Assembly: GCF_040144835.1 (NCBI RefSeq)
Contig: NZ_CP151632.1
Coordinates: 248,001 to 312,000, forward strand
DNA from: Microbacterium sp. LWS13-1.2
Lineage (GTDB): Bacteria > Actinomycetota > Actinomycetes > Actinomycetales > Microbacteriaceae
DNA length: 64,000 nucleotides
Reading direction: 5' to 3'
In this document: positions 24,890-33,163 of the stretch, piece after piece
How positions within the stretch are numbered: the stretch's first letter is position 1
Layout: each line of letters starts with the position of its first letter
Position numbers and translations under genes: made by a program
Notes under the pieces: generated by a model
The model's input: the letters and a program-made list of their open reading frames with translations, nothing else
What the model was told of the DNA's origin: nothing
The model's database searches: none

Positions 24890-27052
24890 ATGGCGTCCTT
24901 CACCCTCGACTCGAGCCTCGGTGGCGCGGTCGGCGGCAAGACGGCGGCGGCGCTCGAACGCGCGTTCGGCATGACGACGGTCGGCGACCTGCTGGTGCAC
25001 TATCCGCGCCGTTACGCACGCCGCGGCGAGCTCACGCAGATCTCCTCGCTGCCCGTGGGCGAGCCGGTGACGATCGTGGCCGAGGTGCGGCGGGTGAACG
25101 AGCGGCGCATGAAGAACCGCAGCGGGTCGCTGCTCGAGGTCGTGATCAGCGACGGCAACGGCGAGCTGTCGCTGACGTTCTTCAACCAGGCGTGGCGCGT
25201 CAAGGATCTGCGGCCCGGGCGGCGCGGCATCTTCGCGGGCAAGGTGGGGGAGTACCGCGGCGCGAAGCAGCTCGCCCACCCCGACTACGAACTGTTCGAC
25301 GACGAGGAGCAGGCGCGTCTCACGGCCGAGGCCAACATCAACCTGCCCATCCCGATCTACCCCGCCACCAGCACGGTCGCGAGCTGGCAGCTGCAGAAGA
25401 TCGTCGACTTGGTCCTCGACGGGCTCGGCGACGTGCCGGAGCCGCTCATGGACGAGCTGCGCGCGCGGCACGGGCTGCTCGACGCCCGTACCGCGATCGA
25501 GCGCATACATCGCCCCAAGGCTCTCGAGGAGATCGAGCCGGCGCGGGAGACGCTGCGCATGCAGGAGGCGTTCGTCCTGCAGGTGGCGCTGCTGCAGCAG
25601 CGGCAGTTCGTGCGGGCGCTGTCGGCGACCCGTCGGGTGCCGGGTGCGCTCCTCGAGCGGTTCGACGCGGCACTGCCATTCCCACGGACACCTGATCAGG
25701 TGACCGTCGGCGACGACGTGGCGCGAGACCTCCAGGGCGACTGGCCGATGAACCGGCTGGTGCAGGGGGAGGTCGGCTCCGGGAAGACGCTCGTCGCGCT
25801 CCGCGCGATGCTCCAGGTCGCCGAGGACGGCGGCCAGTCCGCGCTCATCGCCCCCACCGAGGTGCTGGCCGCCCAGCACGTGCGCTCCATCGCCCGGATG
25901 CTCGGGCCCCAGCTCGCGCCCGAGCTCATGCCGACGCTCCTCACCGGGCAGCTTCCTGCGGCCGAGCGGCGCAAGGCCGCGCTGCGTGCGGCGTCTGGCC
26001 AGGCGCGCATCGTGGTCGGCACGCACGCGCTGCTGAGCGAGAGCACGACGTTCGCCGACCTCGGACTCGTGGTGGTCGACGAGCAGCATCGGTTCGGCGT
26101 CGAGCAGCGCGAGTCCCTGCGGGCGAAGGGCTCGTCGCCGCACGCCCTCGTGCTGACCGCGACGCCCATCCCGCGCACCGTGGCCATGACGGTGTTCGGC
26201 GATCTCGACGTCTCCACGATCCGCACGATGCCGGCGGGTCGCGCCGGCATCGAGACCTTCGTCGCGCCGCTGGCGGAGCGCCCCGGGTGGTTCGGGCGCG
26301 TCTGGGAGCGCATCGCCGAGGAGGTCGGCCAGGGGCGCCAGGCGTTCGTGGTGTGCGCCGCCATCGATGCCGAGGCGCTCACCAAGGACGACACCGCGGA
26401 CGAACCGCCGGGCGACACCGAAGGCGAGACCAGTCGCACCCGCTGGGGCGTCGTGCAGGTCGCCGACCTGCTGTCGCGGCATCCGTCCTTCGCCGACATC
26501 CGGGTCGAGAGGCTGCACGGCAAGATGCCCTCCGACGAGAAGGATGCCGTGATGCAGGCGTTCGCCCGCGGCGACATCGACGTGCTCGTGGCCACGACGG
26601 TGGTCGAGGTCGGCGTCGATGTGCCGAACGCGTCGACGATGGCGATCCTCGAGGCCGACAGGTTCGGCGTGTCGCAGCTGCACCAGCTGCGCGGGCGCGT
26701 GGGTCGCGGCGGGGTGCCGGGCCTGTGCCTGCTGGTCACCGAGGCAGCGGCCGCAACGCCGGCACGGGAGCGGGTCGAAGCCGTCGCCTCGACGCTCGAC
26801 GGCTTCGCGCTGGCCGAGGTCGACCTCGAGCTGCGAGGAGAGGGCGATGTGCTCGGCGACGCGCAGTCGGGGGCCAGGTCGTCGCTGCGACTGCTCCGCG
26901 TCGTGAAGGACGCCGACATCATCTCCGAGGCGCGGGTGGCCGCCGAGCAGGTGCTTGCCGACGACCCGGCGCTGCAGCGGCATCCCGGTCTCGCCGCCGC
27001 CCTCGAGCGCAACGTCGGGATGGCGGAGCGCGCCGCGCTCGCGAAGAACTGA
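24890..27052 (+). CDS. recG: ATP-dependent DNA helicase RecG
   Basis: Branch-migrating helicase that remodels stalled forks and Holliday junctions; 720 residues, normal. The N-terminal wedge/OB region (about 50-150) is followed by Walker A in [17 protein letters not shown], the DEQH-type box [32 protein letters not shown], and the C-terminal helicase block with HGKMPSDEK and LRGRVGRGG. It has no Shine-Dalgarno, only a -10 box 6 nt before ATG. coaD follows after 41 nt with its own -10 box. Confidence 0.95.
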   Translation: MASFTLDSSLGGAVGGKTAAALERAFGMTTVGDLLVHYPRRYARRGELTQISSLPVGEPVTIVAEVRRVNERRMKNRSGSLLEVVISDGNGELSLTFFNQAWRVKDLRPGRRGIFAGKVGEYRGAKQLAHPDYELFDDEEQARLTAEANINLPIPIYPATSTVASWQLQKIVDLVLDGLGDVPEPLMDELRARHGLLDARTAIERIHRPKALEEIEPARETLRMQEAFVLQVALLQQRQFVRALSATRRVPGALLERFDAALPFPRTPDQVTVGDDVARDLQGDWPMNRLVQGEVGSGKTLVALRAMLQVAEDGGQSALIAPTEVLAAQHVRSIARMLGPQLAPELMPTLLTGQLPAAERRKAALRAASGQARIVVGTHALLSESTTFADLGLVVVDEQHRFGVEQRESLRAKGSSPHALVLTATPIPRTVAMTVFGDLDVSTIRTMPAGRAGIETFVAPLAERPGWFGRVWERIAEEVGQGRQAFVVCAAIDAEALTKDDTADEPPGDTEGETSRTRWGVVQVADLLSRHPSFADIRVERLHGKMPSDEKDAVMQAFARGDIDVLVATTVVEVGVDVPNASTMAILEADRFGVSQLHQLRGRVGRGGVPGLCLLVTEAAAATPARERVEAVASTLDGFALAEVDLELRGEGDVLGDAQSGARSSLRLLRVVKDADIISEARVAAEQVLADDPALQRHPGLAAALERNVGMAERAALAKN

Positions 27053-27080
27053 CGCGGCCGGCCGCCCCGCCGCCGCCCAC

Positions 27081-27086
27081 TAGGCT
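27081..27086 (+). promoter_or_regulatory. -10 box TAGGCT for leaderless coaD mRNA
   Basis: TAGGCT lies 7 nt before the coaD ATG. Confidence 0.5.
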
Positions 27087-27093
27087 GGTCGGC

Positions 27094-27591
27094 ATGAGCA
27101 GCCGGATCGCCGTCGTCCCGGGATCGTTCGATCCGCCGACCCTCGGTCATCTCGACGTGATCCGCCGTGCCGCATCACTGTACGACCAGCTCCACGTGCT
27201 CGTCGTGCACAACCCCGGCAAAGAGGCGATGCTGCCCATCGCACAGCGCCAGGCGCTCCTGGAGCAGTCCATCGCCGAGAGCGACATCGACGGCGACGTG
27301 GTCGTGGCCTCGTGGAGCATGGGACTGCTCGTCGACTACGCCACGGATGTCGGCGCGAGCGTCCTCGTGAAGGGCATCCGCTCCCAGGTCGATGTGGCGT
27401 ACGAGACGCCGATGGCGATCGTGAACCGCCACCTCGCCCACGTCGAGACGGTGTTCCTGCTGCCCGACCCCGCACATGCGCTCGTCTCGAGCTCGCTGGT
27501 GCGCCAGGTCGCCGCGCTCGGCGGCGACGTCTCGCCGTACGTGCCCTCGGCGGTGGCGCGGTTCCTCGACACCGGCGCGCGCGGCATCTGA
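27094..27591 (+). CDS. coaD: Phosphopantetheine adenylyltransferase
   Basis: Adds AMP to 4'-phosphopantetheine in coenzyme A synthesis; 165 residues, normal. The nucleotidyltransferase motif is [16 protein letters not shown] (TxGH) and the second nucleotide-binding segment is [32 protein letters not shown] is the conserved substrate loop. The frame is open upstream through recG, but ATG 27094 gives the standard N-terminus. The stop codon forms the start of a tandem repeat array. Confidence 0.95.
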   Translation: MSSRIAVVPGSFDPPTLGHLDVIRRAASLYDQLHVLVVHNPGKEAMLPIAQRQALLEQSIAESDIDGDVVVASWSMGLLVDYATDVGASVLVKGIRSQVDVAYETPMAIVNRHLAHVETVFLLPDPAHALVSSSLVRQVAALGGDVSPYVPSAVARFLDTGARGI

Positions 27592-27657
27592 CCACGGGGA
27601 GTCTGACCACGGGGAGTCTGGCCACGGGGGTCTGACCACGGGGCCCTGGCCACGGGG
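27588..27657. repeat. Five tandem copies of a CTGRCCACGGGG unit
   Basis: Copies start at 27588, 27603, 27618, 27632 and 27646, with periods of 15, 15, 14 and 14 nt. The first copy includes the coaD stop codon, which each CTGA-containing unit can regenerate. The array ends 21 nt before the -10 box of the DUF177 gene. It looks like a small variable-number tandem repeat produced by slippage. Confidence 0.8.
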
Positions 27658-27678
27658 CGACTCACCAGGAACCGCCGC

Positions 27679-27684
27679 TAGGCT
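27679..27684 (+). promoter_or_regulatory. -10 box TAGGCT for leaderless DUF177 mRNA
   Basis: TAGGCT lies 6 nt before the GTG at 27691. Confidence 0.5.
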
Positions 27685-27690
27685 GGAGAC

Positions 27691-28242
27691 GTGGTCAGAA
27701 AGCATGTGACGGGTCCGTTCGTCCTCCCGATCCGCGACATCATCCACCGTTCGGGCGAGATGCGCGAGCACACCATCGAAGCCCCGGCTCCCGCCAAGTG
27801 GGGAGAGGGACTGGTCGCCGTCGCCGAGGGTGAGCCCGTCGTCATCGACGTGCGTCTCGAGTCGGTGCACGAGGGCATTCTCGCCTCCGGAGAGATCGAC
27901 ACCGAGTACACCGGCATCTGCAGCCGGTGCCTCATCGACATCGGCGAGGGGCTCAAAGTCGAGTTTCAGGAGCTTTTCGCGTATCCTGGGGAGGAAGAAG
28001 CTGACTTCGAGGTTCAAGACGACCACGTGGATCTTGAAACTCTGGTCAGGGAAGCGGTCGTCCTGTCGCTTCCGTTTCAGCCGGTGTGCCAGCCGGATTG
28101 CCCCGGCCTCGATCCGGTCACGGGCGAGCGACTGGCCGACAATGCCGGATCGCAGCAGAGCGAGCCTCTCGATCCACGATGGGCCGCGCTCCAGGACTTC
28201 ACCACGACCAACGACGACGAATCACCGCGCTCCCGCGGCTGA
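27691..28242 (+). CDS. YceD/DUF177 family protein
   Basis: 183 residues. DUF177/YceD proteins are encoded directly upstream of rpmF across bacteria and are linked to 23S rRNA maturation or ribosome synthesis. Visible features are a CSRC pair (TGICSRCLIDIGEG) and a CQPDC pair (QPVCQPDCPGL), probably zinc ligands, and the acidic C-terminal DPRWAALQDF typical of the family. The start is GTG with a -10 box 6 nt upstream. rpmF and rnc follow in the same direction, an expected operon. Confidence 0.88.
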   Translation: MVRKHVTGPFVLPIRDIIHRSGEMREHTIEAPAPAKWGEGLVAVAEGEPVVIDVRLESVHEGILASGEIDTEYTGICSRCLIDIGEGLKVEFQELFAYPGEEEADFEVQDDHVDLETLVREAVVLSLPFQPVCQPDCPGLDPVTGERLADNAGSQQSEPLDPRWAALQDFTTTNDDESPRSRG

Positions 28243-28274
28243 TACGCCATCGAGAACACAGAAGAGAGCTAGCC

Positions 28275-28484
28275 ATGGCAGGCAACCCCCCGAAGCGAAA
28301 GGTCTCCCGTTCCAACACGCGCTCGCGTCGCGCGCAGTGGAAGGCAGCGCCCATCACGCTGACCACCACGATCGAGAACGGCAAGAAGGTCTACAGCCGC
28401 CCGCACCAGGCGAAGGTCGTCACCGACTCGCAGGGTACCGAGCTGTTCCTCGAGTACAAGGGCCGCAAGGTCGCCGACGTCTGA
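28275..28484 (+). CDS. rpmF: 50S ribosomal protein L32
   Basis: bL32 of 69 residues. It starts MAGNPPKRKVSRSNTRSRRA and is highly basic. It has none of the four cysteines of zinc-binding L32, so it is the C-minus form. The ATG at 28275 is preceded by AGAAGAGAGC. It lies between the DUF177 gene and rnc. Confidence 0.95.
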   Translation: MAGNPPKRKVSRSNTRSRRAQWKAAPITLTTTIENGKKVYSRPHQAKVVTDSQGTELFLEYKGRKVADV

Positions 28485-28500
28485 TCGTCGTGCACTTGAC

Positions 28501-29202
28501 GTGACAGACGTCGCTGCCGAGCGGACCGCTCACGCAGACCTCACGCAGAAGCTCGGAGTCGTCATCGACGCCGAGCTTCTGTCGCTGGCGCTCACGCACC
28601 GGTCCTGGGCGTACGAGAACGGACAGGTTCCGAACAACGAGCGCCTGGAGTTCCTGGGCGACTCCGTACTGGGCCTCGCCGTCACCGTGCGACTGTTCAC
28701 CGGTCACCCCGATCTCGAAGAGGGGGCGCTCGCGAAGCGCCGCGCCGGCGTCGTGTCGACGGTCGCCCTTGCGGAGATCGCGCGAGGAATCGGCCTCGGC
28801 GAGCACCTCATGCTGGGGCGCGGTGAGATCCTCACCGGCGGTCGCGACAAGGACTCGATCCTCGCCGACACCATGGAGGCCATCTTCGGAGCCGCCTATC
28901 TGTCGGCGGGGGCGGATGCCGCGACCGGCCTCGTGCTGCGGCTCGTGGAACCGCTGCTCGCCGACCCCGAGCGCTACGGCGCGGCGATGGATCCCAAGAC
29001 GGCGCTGCAGGAGCTCGCCGCGCACAGCGGCCTGCAGCCCCCGATGTATGCCGTGACCTCGACGGGACCCGACCACGACCGGCGTTTCACCGCGGCCGTC
29101 ACCGTCGGCGACCTCATCGCCGAGGGCGGCGGGACCAGCAAGAAGCACGCCGAGATGGCCGCGGCGCTGACCGCGTGGCGCGAGCTCAGCGGGCGTGCCT
29201 GA
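28501..29202 (+). CDS. rnc: Ribonuclease III
   Basis: Double-strand RNA endonuclease that processes rRNA and mRNAs; 233 residues. The catalytic signature NERLEFLGDSVLGLAVT is intact with its acidic residues, as is the second acidic site DTMEAIFGA. A dsRNA-binding domain (about 155-230) begins DPKTALQELAAHSG and ends in GGGTSKKHAEMAAALTAW. GTG start at 28501. The end overlaps mutM by 8 nt. Confidence 0.95.
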   Translation: MTDVAAERTAHADLTQKLGVVIDAELLSLALTHRSWAYENGQVPNNERLEFLGDSVLGLAVTVRLFTGHPDLEEGALAKRRAGVVSTVALAEIARGIGLGEHLMLGRGEILTGGRDKDSILADTMEAIFGAAYLSAGADAATGLVLRLVEPLLADPERYGAAMDPKTALQELAAHSGLQPPMYAVTSTGPDHDRRFTAAVTVGDLIAEGGGTSKKHAEMAAALTAWRELSGRA

Positions 29203-30127
29203 GCTTCCCGAGGTCGAGGTCGTCCGTGCCGGGCTCGCCCCCGCGGTCACCGGCGCCCTGGTGCTGGGAGTCACCGTGCTCGATGAGCGCGCGCTGACCC
29301 GGCACACCGGAGACGGCGCCGAGTTCGAAGCACGCCTCACCGGACGAGTCGTGCTCTCCGCCGCACGGCGCGGCAAGTTCCTGTGGCTGCCGCTGCAGCC
29401 GGCGACGGACGGAACGGCGGCGACCGACGCCGTCGTGGGTCATCTGGGCATGAGCGGTCAGATGCTGCTGCGGGCTCCGGGAGCGCCCGTCGAGCGGCAC
29501 GAGCGCGTACGCATCGACCTGGCGCACTCCGTCCACGGCGAGCTGTCCGTCGTCTTCGCGGATCAGCGGACGTTCGGGTCGCTGGCGATCGACGACCTGA
29601 TCCCGACTCCGGACGCCGCGCCGGGCGGACAAGGGTGGGCCGAGGCATCCGTTCCCGCACAGGTCGCCCACATCGCGCGGGACCCCCTGGATCCGGCGTT
29701 CTCGGACGCGGGCTTCCGGCGCACCGTCGGACGCAAGGATTCGGCGATCAAGCGCGTGCTGCTCGATCAGACCGTCGTGAGCGGCGTCGGCAACATCTAC
29801 GCGGACGAGTCGCTGTGGGCTGCGCGCATCCATCCCGAGACGCCCGCGCGCGCGATGTCCACGCGTGCGACGAATCGGCTGCTCGCGGAGGTGCGCCACG
29901 TGCTCGAGAAGGCGCTGGCCGAAGGCGGCACCAGTTTCGACGCGCAGTACGTGAACGTCAACGGCCAAGCCGGCTACTTCGCCCACTCACTGAACGCGTA
30001 CGGCCGCACCGGAGAGCCCTGCCCCCGATGCGGCCGTCCGATCGTGCGCGTGTCGTTCACGAATCGCTCGAGTCACTTCTGCCCGCACTGCCAGCGGACG
30101 CCGCGCCCCCTCCCGGCGACGCGCTGA
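29195..30127 (+). CDS. mutM: Formamidopyrimidine-DNA glycosylase
   Basis: Bifunctional glycosylase/AP lyase that removes 8-oxoguanine; 310 residues. After removal of the initiator residue (GTG start), the catalytic Pro-Glu begins PELPEVEVVRAG. The helix-two-turn-helix segment contains DQTVVSGVGNIYADE. The C-terminal zinc finger has CPRCGRP and HFCPHCQ, all four cysteines present. It overlaps rnc by 8 nt; this order is common in actinobacteria. Confidence 0.95.
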   Translation: MPELPEVEVVRAGLAPAVTGALVLGVTVLDERALTRHTGDGAEFEARLTGRVVLSAARRGKFLWLPLQPATDGTAATDAVVGHLGMSGQMLLRAPGAPVERHERVRIDLAHSVHGELSVVFADQRTFGSLAIDDLIPTPDAAPGGQGWAEASVPAQVAHIARDPLDPAFSDAGFRRTVGRKDSAIKRVLLDQTVVSGVGNIYADESLWAARIHPETPARAMSTRATNRLLAEVRHVLEKALAEGGTSFDAQYVNVNGQAGYFAHSLNAYGRTGEPCPRCGRPIVRVSFTNRSSHFCPHCQRTPRPLPATR

Positions 30128-30163
30128 CGGCGTCTGGAGGGAGCGCGGCGCCCACCGGCACGA

Positions 30164-31264
30164 TCACACCGACAGCACCTTCTTCCACGCACCCGCATAC
30201 GAGGCGGGCACGAACCCGATCGCCTCGTTGATGTCGAGCATGTGGCGGTTCTCCTCGGCGTTGAACGTCGAGACCCGCGGCGACTCGGGCACGAGCTCCC
30301 GCCAGCGCAGGAGGTTCGCGCACTTCACGATGGTGCCGAGGCGGTGGCCACGGTGCTCCTTCACGACGAGCGTCCCGAACTGCTGGGTGGCCCCGGCACG
30401 GTCCTCCGCGATCGCGAGTTCGTTGTACGCCGCGATCCGCCCGGTGGGCACGTGCAGCACGACGGCCACCGAGACGGTGAGCCCCTGCGCCTTCAAGCGG
30501 GCGTCGCGACGCTCCACGCGCGCGGCATCCCAGTGCTGCTCGTCGATGACGAGACCGCCGGCCGGCGCGTCGGTCGACATCCGCGAGATCGCGTGGGCGA
30601 ACCCGTCGACGTGCTCCGGCGGTGTCGGCGACGTCCACTGGACCGAGCGATAGTCCTCACCGGCGACCGCCAGAGCTTCGGCGAGCATGCGCTCGACGGG
30701 GGAGAGGTCTCCGGTCAGATCGAACACGCTGTTGCGCTCCACCTGCTCGAGCGTGAAGCCGCTCGCGAGCTGGAACCGCGTCTGCGGATCCTCTGCGGGG
30801 ACCGAACCCCACCCGGTCGACGGCTCGAGACGTGGACCATCCGTATGCGGTCGATGCAGCGTCCACGTCTGGATCGTGGTGAGCCCGCGTCCCGCGGCCT
30901 CACGCTCGACCTCGGCGAGGAGGAGTTCCTCGACGCCCCGGCCGCGGTGCGGCGGGTCGACCATGAGGTCGAACTCGACGGTGCTCGCGTCCGGCTCGTT
31001 CGAGATCATGAGCTTCACCGCACCGAGCACATCCTCGCCGCGCAGAGCGGCGAACCCGAGCTGGGTCCAGTCGGACTGGTCCTGCCAGAACCCGAGCATC
31101 TCGTCGGGCTCCTCGCGCAGGTAGTCGTGGCCCGCGTCCGCGAGGCAGACGGCGTTGGCGATCCGCACCATCTCGAGGAACAGGTGCGCGTCCGCACCAT
31201 CGGCGGTCTCGGGGACGGGGATCCGCCGGACTGTCACGACGGCGGAATCGGCGAGATCAGTCAT
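30164..31264 (-). CDS. Double-GNAT acetyltransferase family protein, paralogue 2
   Basis: 366 residues containing two GNAT domains. The N-terminal acetyl-CoA loop region is DLMVDPPHRGRGVEELLLAE. The C-terminal GNAT has VKEHRGHRLGTIVKCANLLR and ends NEAIGFVPASYAGAWKKVLSV. It is paralogous to the gene directly upstream; the shared block NAEENRxMLDINEAIGFxP is nearly identical. The start overlaps the upstream stop by 8 nt. Such twin-GNAT proteins resemble the mycothiol synthase architecture but lack adjacent mycothiol genes; the substrate is unknown. Confidence 0.85.
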   Translation of the reverse strand: MTDLADSAVVTVRRIPVPETADGADAHLFLEMVRIANAVCLADAGHDYLREEPDEMLGFWQDQSDWTQLGFAALRGEDVLGAVKLMISNEPDASTVEFDLMVDPPHRGRGVEELLLAEVEREAAGRGLTTIQTWTLHRPHTDGPRLEPSTGWGSVPAEDPQTRFQLASGFTLEQVERNSVFDLTGDLSPVERMLAEALAVAGEDYRSVQWTSPTPPEHVDGFAHAISRMSTDAPAGGLVIDEQHWDAARVERRDARLKAQGLTVSVAVVLHVPTGRIAAYNELAIAEDRAGATQQFGTLVVKEHRGHRLGTIVKCANLLRWRELVPESPRVSTFNAEENRHMLDINEAIGFVPASYAGAWKKVLSV

Positions 31265-32339
31265 CGAGCACCTTCTTCCATGCGCCCTCGTACGCGACCG
31301 GCGCGAAGCCGATCGCCTCGTTGATGTCCAGCATGGGTCGGTTCTCCTCTGCGTTGTAGGTGATGACGCGCGCGGACGCGGGCGCCACGTCGCGCCAGGA
31401 CAGGAGCCCGGCGCACTTCACGAGCGTGCCGAGCTTGTGCCCACGGTGCTCCTTGAGGACGAGGGTGTCCTCCTGATGGGATGCCTCGGTGCGGTCCTTG
31501 CCGATCACCAGCTCGTTGAACGCGCACAGCTCACCGGTCTCGATGTGCTGCGCAGCGGTGACCTGGATGGTGCGACCGGATGAGGTGTAGCGGCCGTCGT
31601 GCTCAGCGATGCGGGCGGCGTCCCACGCCTCCTCCGCGAACTCGAGGGCTGCCGAGGGCGCGTCGGTCGACATCCGGGACTTCATCCAGGCGTAGCCCGC
31701 GACGAACTCCTCCGGGGTCGGGGCGAACCACTGCACGACCCGGTAGTCGGGTGAGGCGGCCTGCGCTTCGGCGAGGAGCCGTTCGACGCCGGCGAAGGAA
31801 CCGGTCAGGTCGAAGGCGCTGTTGCGTTCCACCTGCTCCAGCGCGTATCCGTGACGGAGGTAGAACCGCGCGACGTGGTCCTCGGGGATCGCGCCGAACC
31901 CGGTCGGCGGCGCGAGCTGAGCGCCCGGAGCCGCGGGATGCTCGGCCCACGACTGCAGCACGGTGCGACCGTGCTCGCGCGCGGTCTTCTCGACCAGCTC
32001 GTAGGCGGCGGTGCCGATACCGCGTCCCCAGGTCTCGCGCAGCAGCTCCATGAGCCAGAACGCGGCGTTCGATCCCTCCTCGTGCGGGATGTCGACGCCG
32101 ACGCGGCCGATGATGGCACCGTCGTCGACGATCACCCATGAGAGGCGGGTCTCGTACTCGGTGGGGCGGTAGTGGGGGAGCAGTTCGTCGGCGGCGATGC
32201 GGTGGTCGTCGTGTCCGGAGATCTCCCGGTAGATGAGGTTGCGCACCCGGACCATCTCGACGAAGTCGGCGGCGTCCGGCGCGTCGATCGAGGCGGGTAC
32301 GACGAGGGGGCGGAATTCCAGCCCCGTGATGGTGGTCAT
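31257..32339 (-). CDS. Double-GNAT acetyltransferase family protein, paralogue 1
   Basis: 360 residues from ATG 32339. It contains two GNAT domains: the N-terminal one has LRETWGRGIGTAAYELVEKT, and the C-terminal one has LKEHRGHKLGTLVKCAGLLS (R/Q-x-x-G-x-G/A acetyl-CoA loop). The frame is open to 32426, but ATG 32339 has AAGGACG upstream and starts the conserved region. It is the first gene of a coupled pair (8-nt overlap), which arose by tandem duplication and then diverged, as only selected blocks remain close. The substrate is unknown. Confidence 0.85.
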   Translation of the reverse strand: MTTITGLEFRPLVVPASIDAPDAADFVEMVRVRNLIYREISGHDDHRIAADELLPHYRPTEYETRLSWVIVDDGAIIGRVGVDIPHEEGSNAAFWLMELLRETWGRGIGTAAYELVEKTAREHGRTVLQSWAEHPAAPGAQLAPPTGFGAIPEDHVARFYLRHGYALEQVERNSAFDLTGSFAGVERLLAEAQAASPDYRVVQWFAPTPEEFVAGYAWMKSRMSTDAPSAALEFAEEAWDAARIAEHDGRYTSSGRTIQVTAAQHIETGELCAFNELVIGKDRTEASHQEDTLVLKEHRGHKLGTLVKCAGLLSWRDVAPASARVITYNAEENRPMLDINEAIGFAPVAYEGAWKKVLDD

Positions 32340-32382
32340 GTCAGCGCGTCCTTGCGAGGTCGATGCGGATGGTTGAGGGGTG

Positions 32383-32414
32383 GGGTCCGCCGCCCGGGTG
32401 CGGGCGGCGGACCC
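32383..32414 (-). terminator. Terminator of the small-gene unit
   Basis: A 14-bp perfect GC-rich stem (arms 32383-32396 and 32401-32414) with the loop GGTG begins 9 nt after the stop of the 84-residue gene on the minus strand. It separates that unit from the GNAT pair. Confidence 0.8.
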
Positions 32415-32422
32415 GGTGGCCG

Positions 32423-32677
32423 TCACGGCCGGGGTGCGAGGCTGGCCTCGCGGAGGTAGGCGCGTTCACGCTGCGCGGTGGCCTCCTGGTGCCGGTACGT
32501 GTGAGCGTGCCGACGTCGGTCGTCCGCGAGTCGCGGGGTGCGGGTGCTCCACAGCAGCAGCCTCAGACCCAGGTGGAGGGCGAGGCGGTCCAGGAGCGAG
32601 GTCCGGGTGTCGCGGCTCGGGAGCCGCAGCGTATCGGGAAGCCCCGATGGGCGCTGCGGCGCAAGGAGAGTATTCAT
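32423..32677 (-). CDS. Small hypothetical protein (84 residues) with amphipathic helix
   Basis: ATG 32677 is preceded by GGAAAGAG. The protein begins MNTLLAPQRPSGLPDTLRLP, followed by a segment SLLDRLALHLGLRLLLWSTR that reads as an amphipathic or short membrane helix, and a basic His/Arg-rich tail. I do not recognise a named family, although small helical proteins of this shape recur in actinobacteria. It is the second gene of a unit that starts at the promoter 33008-33037 and ends at a perfect hairpin 9 nt after its stop. The frame is open upstream to 32803 without a usable ribosome site, so I start at 32677. Confidence 0.65.
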   Translation of the reverse strand: MNTLLAPQRPSGLPDTLRLPSRDTRTSLLDRLALHLGLRLLLWSTRTPRLADDRRRHAHTYRHQEATAQRERAYLREASLAPRP

Positions 32678-32849
32678 GATTGCTCTTTCCGGTTGTGAAA
32701 GGGATGCCTCGGAGGCGCCGGAGGCGGGGGATGTCATGCCGCAGCACGACGGGACGGAGGCAGGGGGGCGCGCGCTCAGCACCGCGAAGCGGATGCGGCG
32801 CAACAGACGGGTATCGCCCGAAGCCGGGCAGACTCGTCCCCTGCGGGGA

Positions 32850-32969
32850 TCAGATGGCGGCGGGGAAGCGGCCGCTCAGCACAGCGCCGAAGGAGCAGGT
32901 CCCCGACGCGACGGCACGAATCGCTCCGCCATCACGGGCGGCGATTCCAGTGGTATTCATCAGCATCAT
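32850..32969 (-). CDS. Small ORF encoding a 39-residue peptide
   Basis: ATG 32969 (with in-frame ATGs at 32966 and 32960) is preceded at 7 nt by a near-perfect AAAGGAGGTC, the strongest Shine-Dalgarno near any small ORF here. The peptide begins MMLMNTTGIAARDGGAIRAV and continues ASGTCSFGAVLSGRFPAAI to a TGA. A consensus-like promoter lies 39 nt upstream. It has one cysteine and no signal peptide. Its 172-nt distance from the 84-residue gene suggests either a leader peptide or an independent peptide. No family recognised. Confidence 0.6.
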   Translation of the reverse strand: MMLMNTTGIAARDGGAIRAVASGTCSFGAVLSGRFPAAI

Positions 32970-33007
32970 CGGGGGACCTCCTTTCTCGACTTCAGACGCG
33001 GAGAGTC

Positions 33008-33037
33008 ACGCTAGCGCGTGCGAGATGCCGGCGTCAA
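33008..33037 (-). promoter_or_regulatory. Strong promoter of the small-gene unit
   Basis: On the minus strand TTGACG (33032-33037) and TAGCGT (33008-33013) are separated by 18 nt. The predicted transcript has a leader of about 30 nt before the AAAGGAGGTC site of the 39-residue peptide gene. Confidence 0.7.
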
Positions 33038-33163
33038 GCGAATTCGCAGATTCGCTGTTCGCATGGCGTGTCGCGGCATCCGATTCGTGCGGCCGGTCTG
33101 CCGGGAGACGGGGCACCGCTCCGGTAGCGTAGGCGGGTAATCGACCGGGGCGGGGGCGGATCC

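Noticed and set aside
23672..26983. A 1103-codon open frame on the minus strand covering recG
   Set aside because: Only its 5'-distal end (rsmD, 23672-24235) is a real gene. The rest is the antisense shadow of recG and lacks any family motif; high GC removes stops from such frames.
32678..32803. In-frame upstream extension of the 84-residue small protein
   Set aside because: It needs a TTG start without a ribosome site and adds a low-complexity Ser/Pro stretch, whereas ATG 32677 has GGAAAGAG upstream.
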